A stretch of 64,000 nucleotides of DNA from the NCBI GenBank assembly GCA_945910005.1, contig CAMDTW010000537.1:39201-103200 (forward strand), given 5' to 3'. This DNA comes from Isoperla grammatica (taxonomy: Eukaryota; Arthropoda; Insecta; Plecoptera; Perlodidae). Shown here piece after piece: positions 35,421 to 47,399 of the stretch. The notes under the pieces are model-generated. The model was given only the letters and a program-made list of their open reading frames with translations. It had not been told where the DNA came from and searched no databases. The translations under genes and the position numbers were made by a program. Numbering within the stretch: the first letter of the stretch is position 1; the number at the start of each line of letters is the position of its first letter.

Positions 35421-36786
35421 TCATTTGCGTAATATCATATTACTCTTTAAAAAAAAATTTTCTTTATAATAAACATATGATTTTTTTACAAGATGGCGGA
35501 TCAAGTTACAACCTTATAACTTAAGTTTATTATTTCTTGATATGTTGCTAATAAATGCACGAAATATTATTTAAATCCGTTAAGAAGTTTTCTTTAAAGA
35601 AATTAAAACCTTCCAGTTGATGGATTTCCGCATAATTTCATTCGACCGTGGTCTACTCAAAAGGCTCTAATTCATAAACTATTAAATCTATCAGTGTATG
35701 GAAAAATTCATAATGTAGATACAGACTATATCTAAAATGTAATACTGTTGAATCATACAATAACCCGCTTTTAAATCATAATAAAAGCTTTTTAATTTGA
35801 CGACCAAGTTCGTTGTTTACATTTGCATGTTTGCCGTGAAGGTCATAAAACATAACACGTCATTGTAGCCATTCTATGATAGCTATCAAAATTCCAAATA
35901 CATAGTGAGAAAGGTCTGACTGCGTAAGCCATATCGGCAGCATACTATGTGTATCTAACTTTAACGGTCCGCAAATGCGAAGCATATCGGTGGAACACTG
36001 TAAAAACGAAGAAAATTACTGCCGTAAATAAACAATATTTGTTTATAACATGGTGGTTAAAGCTACAATTTTGAAACTGTTGTCAAGTGTTGGTACTATT
36101 GATGTGGAGCTACATAAAAATAATCTTTAATATCAGTGTGTAAGTTTTAATTAAAATAAATAAATAACAAAACACGTGTTTCAGTTGTTAATTTTTTGTA
36201 GGTTGGCATCTAATGTCATTGTAGCCATTCTATGACAGCTATCGAAATTCCAAATAATAGTGCAGAGGTATTGTTACGTACGCTATTTTTGGTGTATACT
36301 ATGTGCATCTTACTGCAAAGATCCGCAAATGCGAACGATATCGGTGGAACACTGTAAAAATGAAGAAATTATTGTTGTAAATAAACAATATTTTTTTATG
36401 ACATGACGGGTAAACTTACAATTTTGAAACTATTGTCAAGTGTTTAGACTATTGATGTTAACCTACAAGTGAAACAAAATTAAAATCCGTGTGTTAGTTT
36501 TAATTTAATTAAATAAATAAACAAATTTTGTTTTTCAGTAATTATTTTTTTGTAGGTTGGCATCTAGACGAATTTTGCTGGTTATGTTAACAGCATCGAG
36601 TTTAGTGGTCACGAATGTTGCCCGAAAATTTCAGCAAAATACGTCAAGCCGTTTGACCTGTGCGCGACGAACAAAATTTGGCGCACATACAGACAGACAT
36701 ACATACATACATACATACAGACACACAGACAAAGCGCCGATCGAGTTGTATGGAGAGATTCACTCCGCTTCGCTACGCTCATCTAA
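35421..36786 (-). mobile_element. HINE unit 14, lacking its 3' hairpin end
   Basis: Main part of a unit whose plus-strand left end survives only as the 14 bases at 34350-34363. The roughly 46 terminal bases carrying the hairpin and CTAG are absent, and unit 12 joins there instead. Confidence 0.8.
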
Positions 36787-36799
36787 TAACTATTCTAGA

Positions 36800-38217
36800 C
36801 TAGGAAAACGCTCCGCGTTGCCAGATGAGCGAGTTGGTTCAATGTTTTAAAGCAAACAAATCTTTTGAATATCATATTTCTCTTTAAAAAAAAAAAATAA
36901 TATCTTTATAATAAACATGATTTTTTTACAAGATGGCGGATATAGTTACAACCTTATAACTTAAGTATATTATTTCTTAATATGTTGCTAATAAATGCAC
37001 AAAAGATTATTTAAATCCGTCAAGAAGTTTTTTTTAAGAAATTAAAACCTTCAAGTTGATGGATTTCCGCATAATTTCATTCGACCGTGGTCTACTCAAT
37101 AGGCTCTAATTCATAAACTATTAAACACATCAGTGTATGGAAAGTTCCATAATGTAGATACAGACTAAATCTAAAATGTAATATTGTTTAATCATACAAT
37201 AACTCGCATTTAAACTATAATAATAGCTTTTTAAATTGTGGACCAAGTTTGTTGTTATTTTCTGCATGTTTGCCGTGAAAGTCATAAAACATAACACGTC
37301 ATTGTAGCCATCCTATGATAGCTATTAAAATTCCAAATACATAGTGAGAAAGGTCTGACTGCGTAAGCCATTTCTGCAGCATACTATGTGCATCTAACTT
37401 CAATGGTCCGCAAATGCGAATCATATCGGTGGAACACTGTAAAAATGAAGAAATACATAGCCGTAAATAAACAATATTTTTTTATACCATGGCGGTTGTA
37501 GCTACAATTTTGAAACTATTGTCAAGTGTTGGAACTAATAATGTGGACCTACATATAAAAAATCATTAATATCCGCGTGTAAGTTTTAATTAGATTAAAT
37601 TAATAAAAAAACATGTGTTTCAGTTGTTAATTTTTTGTAGGTTGGCATCTTACGTCATGATAGCCTTTTTATGACAGCTATCGAGATTCCAAATAATAAT
37701 GAGAAAGGTATGATTGCGTACAATATTTTTGTGTTTACTATGTGCATCTTATTGCAAAGATCCGCAAATGCGAATGATATCGGTGGAACACTGTAAAAAT
37801 GAAAAAATTATTACCGTAAAGAAACAATATTTTTTTATAACATGGCGGATGAACTTACAATTTTGAAACTTTTGTCAACTGTTGGTACCGTTAATGGTAA
37901 TCTACAAGTGAAACATCATTAAAATCCGTTGGTAAGTTTTCATTTAATTATATAAATAAACAATTTTTATTTTTTAGTAATTAATTTTTTGAAGGTTGGC
38001 ATCTTGACGAATTTCGCTGGTTATGTTAACAGCATCGAGTTTAGTGGTCACAAATGTTGCCCGAAAATTTCAGCCAAATACGTCAAGCCGTTAGACCTGT
38101 GCACGACGAACAAAATTTAGCGCACACACATACAGACATACATACATACATACACACAGACAAAGCGCCGATCGAGTTGTATGGAGAGATTCACTCCGCT
38201 TCGCTACGCTCATCTAA
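36800..38217 (-). mobile_element. HINE unit 15 (full length, array end)
   Basis: 1418 bp; last unit, preceded by a 13-bp spacer. Beyond 38217 no further HINE sequence is seen. Confidence 0.85.
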
Positions 38218-38233
38218 TTAACACTAAAAAACC

Positions 38234-38745
38234 TCATTATGAAATTACTAATGTAAAAAATAGACAAACCAATCAACACGATTGGCTCAGATGTATTACA
38301 GAAATAAAACAAAACAAGTAATATATAATAGACATACAAACTAACAACATTGTCAGCTGGTTTACAATCAAATTACTTGAAACCAATTTGGTAACACTTA
38401 TCATTTACTTACGCACATACTTAAAAACCACGCTGATGCATTAGAAAAAAAAGGAAAGATATACAAAATGTAAAAGGTAAACAAAACATGCCACACAATT
38501 GACACCCGCTTCACTTTAAGAGCGGTATTTTTTTAGCAAACATAGTACAGTAAACGCGATTCACAGTTTCTTTATAATGAAATTACTAATGAAGAAAATA
38601 GACAAACCAATCAACACGATTGACTCAGCTGTATTACAGAAATAAAACATAACATGTAACATATACTAAACATACAAGCAAACAACATTGTCAGCTGGTT
38701 GACAATCAAATTACTTGAAACCAATTAGGTACCACTTATTATTTA
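38234..38745. repeat. Pair of 174-bp direct repeats
   Basis: 38234-38407 and 38572-38745 are imperfect direct copies 338 bp apart, sharing phrases such as ATAGACAAACCAATCAACAC and CAAATTACTTGAAACCAATT. They may be a two-unit tandem duplication of a 338-bp segment or the ends of a small element. The intervening DNA is not recognised. Confidence 0.85.
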
Positions 38746-40751
38746 GGCCTACCAATGTCCTGAGTGTAACAATATATATGTAGACTGCTTATTAAAATCA
38801 AAACTAATATACACGCGAACATAAATAAAGAAAGGGAAGAACCAATTATGAAAATGATTACTTTATTTTATTTTCTTTCTTTTAAAAAGTCAAGTATCTA
38901 TTACTATTATAATTTGTATTACCTTCATTCTTACTTTATCTGTGCATTTTTGCATATTTAGGATATTTTGCATATTTAGCTAATCTGGATACAAATTGTT
39001 TACTGTATATTGTGAACGTCTTGGCATTTCCATTGAAACGATGCGGGGCTTCAAACTAAAGTCTATTCTTCTTTTCTCTCTGAGAAGTGAGTAGAAAAAC
39101 CGTTTTTCTCAACGTTACTATTTTGTTCATCCCTAATAGTGATGTTCTGACGGCCGCAACCTGTCACCGAGGGTTTATCGACTAACAGATCTGAAGTTAT
39201 TTGCAAGACGCAGCGAAGACAGATAGTCCACCTGTCATCTGATGACGAGGGTACTAGATTTATATCGCATAACTGATATTAATGTACAAATTCTATTTTT
39301 TTTAATATGTGTTATGTCATTGCAATACTCAGAAAAATAAAAATGGCATTAAAAAGTATGCCGAATTAAATTTTTTATTGACATTTTAATCAAAAAATTA
39401 GGTACTGGTCATATTAAATAATCTGCCAATAACACAAACAAGATTTGTTTTAACTGCATCAAAACAGTCTTGTTTATTTGCAATAATATGATAACGGAGG
39501 ATAAATGACTACAGATGAAAACCAGAGAGCGGGATTCTAGCCGAATGGAGTTTCGAACATATTACTATATGAGGGAATTTTTATGAAAGCGAATATATTG
39601 TTTATACGAATACCATCCATAGTTCAGTAAATAGAAACGAGCGGAATGTCAGAATTATGTGTAGACCAGCTAAATAAATTGGGGAATTCGGAATTAATTC
39701 AAACTAGATATACGCCGATATTCTAGTCTTGCGACACGACAAAATTATTCCACACAAAGAACTCCAGTTGCATGTGGGCTTGTAAAATAATCAATAATTT
39801 AGTTCGTTAGTTATTGAAGTTTTAGGGCGCATTTATGAGGAATTCTTAATTCCCATATTATTCATATAGGACTTCAATGTGTTTAGTTAACAGCAATAAA
39901 AGACCCTGTTCGCTATTAACCCGGTCTGATATAAAACCCGCTATGTCCAATGATGGAAACGAAAACAATATATAAGCAGAAACGGCTGAAATACTTTGGA
40001 TATTTACTATCAATATTTACTATCGTTGTTAAAATAGTCAATTGAAATACTTTAATCTCGTAAGTATCCACTGACAGTAACATAATAAATTGATTGTAAT
40101 ATGCGATATATAGAATATTTTACGTTATCTCATAGTCATACATAATGGAAATTTGATGAAAAATTATGGAAATCTTTGGTCTCGTTCCAATAATCTCAAT
40201 AATAGTTCGGTTCTTACGATTTTGTTCAACACACATCTGCTGCAGGTTGTATTCCTCATTTTAACTGGTGTTAAGCAGGTATACGATTCAATCTCAGCAT
40301 TTGCCGTGCAGGTGAAGAGATCCTTCAAAAACCTTCTTTATGTGATTATCGGCAGCGTGAATGGAACTCCCAAATTAATGTCACTGTCCCATGTTATCGC
40401 TGAACACCTATGTCGGTGGTCTGATACCAATCAAGTCACTCACGCTCACAGCTCGAGTCCGTAAACTATTGCTTCAAATGTTGGTACAAACCCATGTTGA
40501 CGCTGACTTGTTAACCACAGGTTTTTTTAATGACAATCCTTTGATTAATTCGTGATTTCAAAGTCCTCTGAGCTTTAGGTCCTGTAGCGATATAACCTAG
40601 ACTCAAAGAGGCTTCTATCTTTGAACCCATACGCAAACAAATACTAGACAATAATTACAGTTGTAAGGTTTCCTGAATGACCAGTGTTTGAACAAAGTAG
40701 TAGTTTTGCTCATTCTCGACCCGTTTGAGAATCACCACTGTAAATCTATTT
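38746..40751. other. Unique sequence, no gene recognised
   Basis: About 2 kb AT-rich DNA. A 103-codon frame at 40153-40464 (plus) has no recognisable domain and no splice or homology support, so I do not call it a gene. Confidence 0.35.
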
Positions 40752-41010
40752 TACAACGCTTATATTAGCTTGCTGTGTTTGTCTGTCTGTCTGGACGGAA
40801 TCTTTGAATCGATATTTCACCTTCTTCTAAATGTCCGATCAAGCTGAAATTTTTCACACATACGTATTTTTAATGACAATACATGAATCAACTGTCATAT
40901 TTACTAATTTAATTACTTCACCATAATTAATTAATGTTTTATATGGGAATCGATATTTTACCCACTTGCCAACGTCGAATCGAGCTGAAAACAATTAAAT
41001 AAACGATTAA
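40752..41010. repeat. (GTCT)n-bearing dispersed-repeat fragment
   Basis: Begins AACGCTTATATT and has a short GTCTGTCTGTCTG tract followed by two related phrases (AATCGATATTTCACC / AATCGATATTTTACC, then GATCAAGCTGAAA / AATCGAGCTGAAA). This combination of microsatellite and repeated block resembles the distal part of pearl/HINE elements, but the termini are not defined. AACGCTTATATT recurs at the edge of the foldback at 41323. Confidence 0.4.
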
Positions 41011-41322
41011 AAATTAAACAATTTAAAATATAAAAAAATCAAGGTTAGTGGATGATGATCTTGTGTGCATCAATGAACCTTGATATAACATTTGAAAACT
41101 GATTTTTAATTGCAATTGAAGAGAATGTGTAGCCTAGGCCTAGTTACTTTGCCAAATTCTCCCATAGCCACATAATCCCACTTTCCGTAAGCATTGTTGG
41201 CCAACCGCTGGATCGTGCATGGACGGAACTGTACGAAATTCAAGTTTGTAATGCGAGCAGGCTAGTTTGCGAGTGAAGTTAACAAGCACAAGTACAAAAG
41301 TATGCAGTCTTTTAATTTTTTT

Positions 41323-41562
41323 TTAAACAACGCTTATATTTAAATGCACTAAAAGGTAAAAAATAATTTTCGCCCAACAAATGTTTCCTCACTCGGAAAA
41401 AAATAAGCGTTGGGCGCTTTACCTGCATAAACAGCAGAAAACTGTAATCTATGTCAATACCGAAAGCGCCCAACGCTTATTATTTTCCGAGTGAGGCAAA
41501 CATTTGTTGGGCGAAAATTTATTTTTTATTTTTAAGTGCATTTAAATATAAGCATTGTTTTA
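41323..41562. mobile_element. Foldback element with about 98-bp arms
   Basis: Left arm 41323-41420 and right arm 41463-41562 are near-perfect inverted complements around a 42-bp loop. Both contain GCGTTGGGCGCTTT, TTTCGCCCAACAAATGTTT and TTTAAATGCACT in complementary order. No protein coding. A foldback or MITE-like insertion is the best reading. Confidence 0.85.
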
Positions 41563-41811
41563 AAAAATTATTTGTTCATGTAATATTATTTTACATACAA
41601 CACAAACGTTATTATATTATACAAAATATAGACTCGTTAGTACTGTTTCTGTAACAGTCAGTTGCGTGTGGCTGGCATAATCTCTACAGTATACTGCGCT
41701 TTCTACTTTGCTCATCCAAGTTGTATATTGTTTTCTCTTGCTTGCAGATCATGTTCAAACATTATACGGACACAATGTATTTATCAGAGTCAAAAAAATG
41801 ATAGTGGTGTT

Positions 41812-41824
41812 GGGGGGGGGGGGG
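41812..41824. repeat. Poly-G tract (13 G)
   Basis: Mononucleotide run on the plus strand. Confidence 0.95.
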
Positions 41825-41970
41825 TGGGTACAAACACAGACAAGAGATAACACCCAACACATTAATTTGGAACGCGATTATGAGTGGCAGTTTAATTAAA
41901 CCATTTAAACTAGCTTGCCTGCGGTGAGTTAGAAACTTAATTGAAAGAAAACTGGGTTTTCCTTCAAACT

Positions 41971-42350
41971 AATGGCGGCTTCACATTTCCATACCGCGCG
42001 GTAGATTGGAGCGTGGTGACGAATCACAGCGGTTTCCGTCGCGGAAAACCACGCCTATTTTTCCGCGCGGTACTACTTGGCCGAAGTTCATGTTTTGCCG
42101 TTGCGGAATGACGTCAGACTACATCACCGCTAACTAAACTATAATAATAAAGCCTTCTAAATGCGAGTGAACGAGAATTTGAGGCATGGTTGAGGTTATA
42201 GGACAACTTCTGCTTCAAAAATGTCATTAGAATGCCTTATTATCAACGTACAAAGTTATCACGCCCACACCCCTTGAAGCTAGCAGATCTACCGCGCGGT
42301 GAAATCAGCGCGGCAACGCTACGCGGTAAAGTAAATGTGAAGCCGCCATA
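41971..42350. mobile_element. 380-bp MITE with ATGGCGGCTTCACATTT termini
   Basis: ATGGCGGCTTCACATTT at the left is matched by its exact complement at the right. AAACT occurs on both flanks (41966-41970 and 42351-42355), a possible 5-bp duplication. The palindromic ACCGCGCGGT occurs three times inside, subterminally. No coding capacity; superfamily undetermined. Confidence 0.75.
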
Positions 42351-42355
42351 AAACT

Positions 42356-43325
42356 TTGGAAAAGGTTATCTTTTTGCTCCGTCTTTTTAAACATGATGTA
42401 TGGATGTCATGAAGTAATGTTACCGTATAGGGATATCTTCTTGGGCTGCGCTGGAATCTGTGTTTTACCTATTACGTGTCTACGCTGGCGACAAGCCGTC
42501 ATGTTATGTGGTTTGAAAAACAAAAACGGAATCTAAATCGTTGATTATGAAAATTGTATGATTTTCAACAAATACTTCTTATGTAATTATTCATCCTATT
42601 CCTTTCCTATAAAAACTTTGACGATTAGCAAAAAGTACAGCGTATAATGAAACCCTTATGTATCCCATTAAACAAAAAATAGCTTGACTTTACTTGGTTA
42701 TAAACAAAATAGATTTATTCAGATAATACAATAATACATTAAATAGAAACGTCATGTTATAAATATCCGATAGAGAAAAACAATTGACTGTCAGGTGTTC
42801 GACGCACATTGAATGACCTCAACATTAGTAACCACAGCTCCTAAAACTAGTGTATTGAAACCAAACGAATTCGAGAAACACAAGGGTTTAGTGTTTTTCA
42901 TTTTCATTGAATGTTATGTAATGTAATGTTTGTATGTTTGGGTTTTGTATATTCTTTATTTTCGGTTACGTTTTGCAATGAGTAGCGTAGAATATAATAA
43001 GTTGATTCATACAGTTATAGTATAGCTAGGAAGTATATTACCCGAATGAAACGCCCCAATTAATCTTACGACCTCTGCCCCGGCTAAACAACCCGACACC
43101 ACGTTGGAAGCGATATTAAAATGACCTTACTTCCAATCTCCGGCCACCTTGTAATTTATGTGGGAACCACCGCGCTCTGAATTATGCCGTGGCTTCTCGG
43201 TCTATATGATTTATTGCTACAAGGTTGTGGGTCACAGCAGGCTCGCTGCGCCTGACGTATCGCAGGCTGTGACCGCAGACATTGCAGCCACCTAAAAGAC
43301 TCATCATTTAGAGTTGACTCTAATA
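42356..43325. other. Unique sequence, nothing recognised
   Basis: About 1 kb between two MITEs; no credible gene. A moderately GC-rich patch at 43050-43280 has no identifiable feature. Confidence 0.3.
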
Positions 43326-43995
43326 AAGGAGAAGTCAGGTGAAAAACTAAAATATCACCAATGAGTCAAGTGCATGAAATTCAGTTATGTGTAAAATAAA
43401 ATTGATATAGGTTGCTTCAATCCAAGAAAAAAATAGTGAATATTTTGCTTTTCTACTAGGTTTACTGCGCCAGCTCTGCTGCATTTTTCTTCTAAAGCGT
43501 AGTACAGCTGTATCGGTTCTAAGCTCGCTAACGCCTGCCTGATAGACAGAACACTCATTGTGTAATACGAGTCTAGCCAACGCTCCGCGAAACACTCGGC
43601 GACTGCAGACAGTGTCGCTCAAAACAGATTGCAACTTTTCTACACATCAAGTCACAACAAAATTAATAGCAGGGCATTTTGTAGAAGTACACGTTCGTAC
43701 TAAGAAGCATGTTATCGGTAGAGAAACAATGCACATTTAAACTCGTGATAGATTTTTGAAAAGTGCCCTACTTTAGCGGTGATTTTTCTACCTCGAGGCA
43801 ACATTTATTTTATAAGGGAATTACCATGGTAAACGTTGCTCGGTGCTACTTGGTAGCAACAAGCCAAAAAATCGCGTTTTCTTTATTTTTTAACCACCTG
43901 CTTTTAAAGTATGGTATCTGTTAGTCACGTTTTACATATTTGAGGGTGGACATATACAAATGGTAGTTTTTTAGTTTTTCACCTGACTATTCCTT
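43326..43995. mobile_element. MITE with TA target duplication, copy 2 (inverted relative to copy 1)
   Basis: 670 bp; same family as 15003-15652 in the opposite orientation. TIRs are AAGGAGAAGTCAGGTGAAAA and the complement of AAGGAATAGTCAGGTGAAAA; TA flanks at 43324-43325 and 43996-43997. The segment around 43440-43560, which contains the complement of ACAGCTGTACTACGCTTTAG, is the best conserved part between copies. Confidence 0.88.
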
Positions 43996-43997
43996 TA

Positions 43998-46139
43998 ATT
44001 ACATTGCAAACCCTGAATGTCTTTCGGATAATATATGTGTCTATTTAATGTGGGCATGAACTTATTAGCATCTCATATGTTGATGCGAGCTCCTACGAAC
44101 TAAACAAGTTACTAAACGTTAACTCAATAATTTTTCAATGCCAATTCAACATCTGTACGAAATTATGATTTACCAAGTATGTAGTCAAAAAGTGATTAAT
44201 CATGTTAACGTCTAGACTTAAGTGGGCCGTAAACATTGATTTCAAGTTTAGTGCCATTGTTTTGTCAGTAAGAGCTGTGAGTTTCCATTTTTTAACACTG
44301 TTCACTGCAGAGCACCAGCAATGAATTGTGATTATTCTTAACGGTGATACCTTTTAAACATTTACATCGATAATCATAAGCAGGATCATATCCGATGATG
44401 ATGATGCTCACAGAAATAGCGTGACAATAGGGAATGTGCATGAATTTTCTACAGCTCTGAAAGTACGTGTAATACATTGTTATTCATCTAAAGACATCAG
44501 AAACCTAATTTAAAACTTTTAAAATTAACTCATTATACTTCTATAAATGTTCAAAGATTTTGATTATCTGTTTCCCGCACTATTATTTTTAAACGGTATG
44601 TGACGTCCCAATCCTTGTAAATCACTGCTTATATGAATGACTTTGCCACCGCTTCCTAGACGAAACAATCAAATTTTCAAGGTCATCAAGCTAACCTTGT
44701 CAAAATTTGTACTCAAGCCGTTGTCAAGTCAGCTTTATATGAATAACAACACCCATTATTTACTGATATTCTATGAAAATAGGTTTGGTATTATCAAATA
44801 CCGTAGGCATTATTGTTTTTAAAGAAACTGGGCTTCAAAATTAATTATTAGGCGTACTAGGCATAAATTCGATTTTATATGATCTTGGATATGATAATTT
44901 CCAAATAAGCGTTATTTTATTTATCAGTTTATGATTGGTTGATTGCTGATACATGGAAAGTGACGTATGCCCCGTTTTTCCCGCCATGAATATGTGTGAA
45001 ACTTTCAGCTCGTTTTTATAAATGAGACTTTATTCCATGTCATCGAAATGAAATATTTTTGTATTCAGGTAGTTGATCCTAATCTAGTAAAATGCTAAAA
45101 AAAGATGACGCATATTCCCTTTACTCATAGGGGTAATTAAGAAAACAACGAAGTCGCAAAAAATGACAAGGTTTTTCTTTACCTAAAAGATGGCGTTGCA
45201 GTAAAATAGATATGTATCAAAAATAAACTGTAAACATTTTTTTATTAAATTATAATACTAGCAATACTTTCTTCGGGTGGGCTTACCTATTATTGTAAAA
45301 ATTTCAAACTTATCCGCAAGCGAAAAAGTGGCCTAAAAAGTAGTTTACGATGAATGTACTGGTTTAATATAATAGTATATTCCCTAAAGAAGGCATTTTA
45401 GCTCGTTTTGAAGATTTTGGAAGCGTTAAAACGGTGATAAACGTAATGAAATGCTATCCGGGCGAGAAATTGATTGAAAACGGCCGCCATTACACCACCT
45501 CATTAGGGGTCAAGTCTTTGCTATCAACCACCGCAACCTAAATACCAAACAGAAATCGTGATTACTAGATATTTGAGAACCTATGTGGGATAAAACCTAA
45601 GGGCATACAACAGTGACGTTCACTGTAACTGAAAGTAGGCTCTAGTCGTTCCGTAGTAATAGTTTTCGAGTCGAGAACATTGTTTCAACTTTCCAGATAA
45701 CTTTGAAATTGTTACCCCTATTTTAAAAATAAGTACATGTATTAATTTATATTTAAGATTGGTTGTTAACTTTTAAGAGAAGTAAGCACTTCAGAAATAT
45801 GTGTTGCTTTTTAGGTTGCGAAGAGCCCTAATTCATTTTTTAATATGAAAAACTACATAGGCCTTCACTAAAAACTAACAATTTCCATTTGGTGGAGGTG
45901 CTGGGTAGGCCTACACGTCTCCTGTTTAAGCGTTGATCTTGATTACATGTTTTAATTTTCAAATATTATAAACTGGAGTTTGTTAGTATAAACAAAAAGT
46001 GACTGAAGACGATGTTACTTCCCAACAAACAAAATTTAAAATTAACTGCAATATTATGTTTAGACTTTAGAATAGTTTTAATCAATATTGTGAATTTCAT
46101 CTTATTTTCAATGACAAATACTGCTTCTTCTTTCTATTT
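43998..46139. other. Unique AT-rich sequence, no gene recognised
   Basis: About 2.1 kb. Only short frames without motifs. Confidence 0.3.
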
Positions 46140-46556
46140 CTAGGATTTTTGATACTTTGTTTACAATATAACATGAGTTTGGAATGCCTAAGACCATATT
46201 GTGAAGAAAAGGGGTTGACGGTGCCCCAAGGCAGACGTTGTTGCCTCGGTTTTGGCTTGGGGAGCGTATGGCTGGTGTTAAGCTATGGGACCCAGTCTTC
46301 CCCCAATCTTGACCATGATCGATATGTTTGTAGGGTCATGGTTCGATGCAGGGTTAACACCATTTAATAAACAGAATTCAATAACGAAGGTAACGTTTAT
46401 TTTACTTAAATGTCTACCCTATTCGGTCATTCCGTGAACTGTTGCATAATGTGTACGGTACGTGGGTTCGACTTAATTTAAACATAGACAATCTTCTAGA
46501 CCAACATCCTACCCGTGATAACGGCTTGGCACAGTAACTCGGCCAATCCACTGGCC
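46140..46556. other. Unidentified stretch left of the LINE relic
   Basis: Contains a 72-codon frame (46149-46367, plus) preceded by a pyrimidine-rich tract ending in TAG that could mimic a splice acceptor. Nothing in the translation is recognisable. It may belong to the degenerate LINE that follows. Confidence 0.3.
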
Positions 46557-47060
46557 CTAGTTTATTTCGCCCATATCCACTTACATCTGTCATATGGCAT
46601 ACTCTTTTTGGGGGCGTCCCCTCAAGCAGTTAGACTGTTCACTCTCCAGAAGAGGGCTGTCCGCATTATTGCTGGAGTATCTAGATAAGGCATTTTTGCC
46701 GAGAGCTCTTCAAAGATCTGGGAATACCAACGCTCGCGGGTTCCCTGATCCAAGCTGCATCAATCTTTGTCCGGTTAAATCCTAGTCTCTTCCCTTCAAA
46801 CTCATCATTTCATCCCCATTTTACAAGGTAAAATCTTCAAGTACGTATCCCCACCCACAATCTTTCTTTATTCTCAAAAAGCCCCAAGTACTTTGCCCTA
46901 ACCATCTTCAACAAGCTTCCCAGCAACATTAAAACATCCCCCACCACAGCTTCCTTTAAAGCTAATTTGAAATCCTTTGTCTCATCCAAGAGCTTCTACT
47001 ACATGTTTACCAGAATGAAGAAGACATGTTACCAGAAATACTTTTCTCCCTAAACTGTAA
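46557..47060 (+). pseudogene. LINE reverse transcriptase C-terminal relic
   Basis: Plus-strand remains of a Jockey/CR1-like LINE, thumb/C-terminal region. From 46557 one frame reads LVYFAHIHLHLSYGIL, then QKRAVRIIAGV, the conserved post-RT signature of these LINEs. TAA and further stops and frameshifts follow. Continuations such as SPKYFALTIFNKLPSNIK and FKANLKSF appear in other frames. It is a different and older copy than the LINE at 2.5-6.2 kb and lies in the opposite orientation. Its AT-rich 3' UTR may extend to about 47400. Confidence 0.82.
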
Positions 47061-47399
47061 ATCTTTATATTTTTATTTATAATGCTTTATAAGACCTGTG
47101 TTGCATGGTCTGGTATTTTCATAGCATTTCTTGACTTACGTTCACCATTCCACTACAGTTTTAATTTTTTACATAATTTTTACATTGTTATATTTTAATG
47201 GATAACTGTGTTATTTGTGTTGAATATGTGTTACCTTTTTACAATTAGTAGTTCATCTATATAATTTTTATTTTATATGAATGAGCGTCTTGTGGGCTAT
47301 TGTCAATATTTCAATATGAATTGCTTAATGTAAAATGTAGTGTACATAATATTTTAATCTTATTTCATATTTTGTATTAAAATTAAATAAGAATTTTAT

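Larger units (their letters stand above)
17518..38217 (-). mobile_element. Array of 15 Helentron-associated (HINE, DINE-1/pearl-like) elements
   Basis: About 20.7 kb made almost wholly of one element family, all in the same orientation. Read on the minus strand, each unit begins TTAGATGAGCG, followed by a GC-rich block and a (GTCT/GTAT)n microsatellite. Next come a conserved block and one or two roughly 354-bp core repeats plus a diverged partial one. Units end CGCTCATCT-(GGCA)-AACGC-loop-GCGTT-TTCCTAG. This gives a 5'-terminal sequence repeated inverted just inside a 3' hairpin, a CTAG end and no target duplication, which is the layout described for Helentron non-autonomous elements. Thirteen units are about 1.41-1.43 kb or built to that plan, and two are short (about 1.06 kb). 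Six junctions are direct ATCTAA|CTAGG joins; the others have spacers of 3-117 bp or are nested. No Rep/helicase is encoded. The family name is inference from structure. Confidence 0.8.

Noticed and set aside
18738..36850. Recurring 60-97 residue frames (LTASSLVVTNVARKF... type) in the array
   Set aside because: They fall in the conserved distal block of each HINE unit, run through the microsatellite and vary with its length. Conservation follows the DNA repeat, not codons.
17518..38217. CRISPR array or ordinary centromeric satellite
   Set aside because: The repeats are over 1 kb, with transposon-type termini, nesting and non-identical spacers; there is no short repeat-spacer structure, and the genome is eukaryotic.
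40153..40464. 103-residue frame as a host gene
   Set aside because: No recognisable domain, signal peptide or splice context, and the length is unremarkable for AT-rich DNA.
46441..46480. tRNA B-box-like GGTTCGACT
   Set aside because: No A box or cloverleaf stems could be formed around it.
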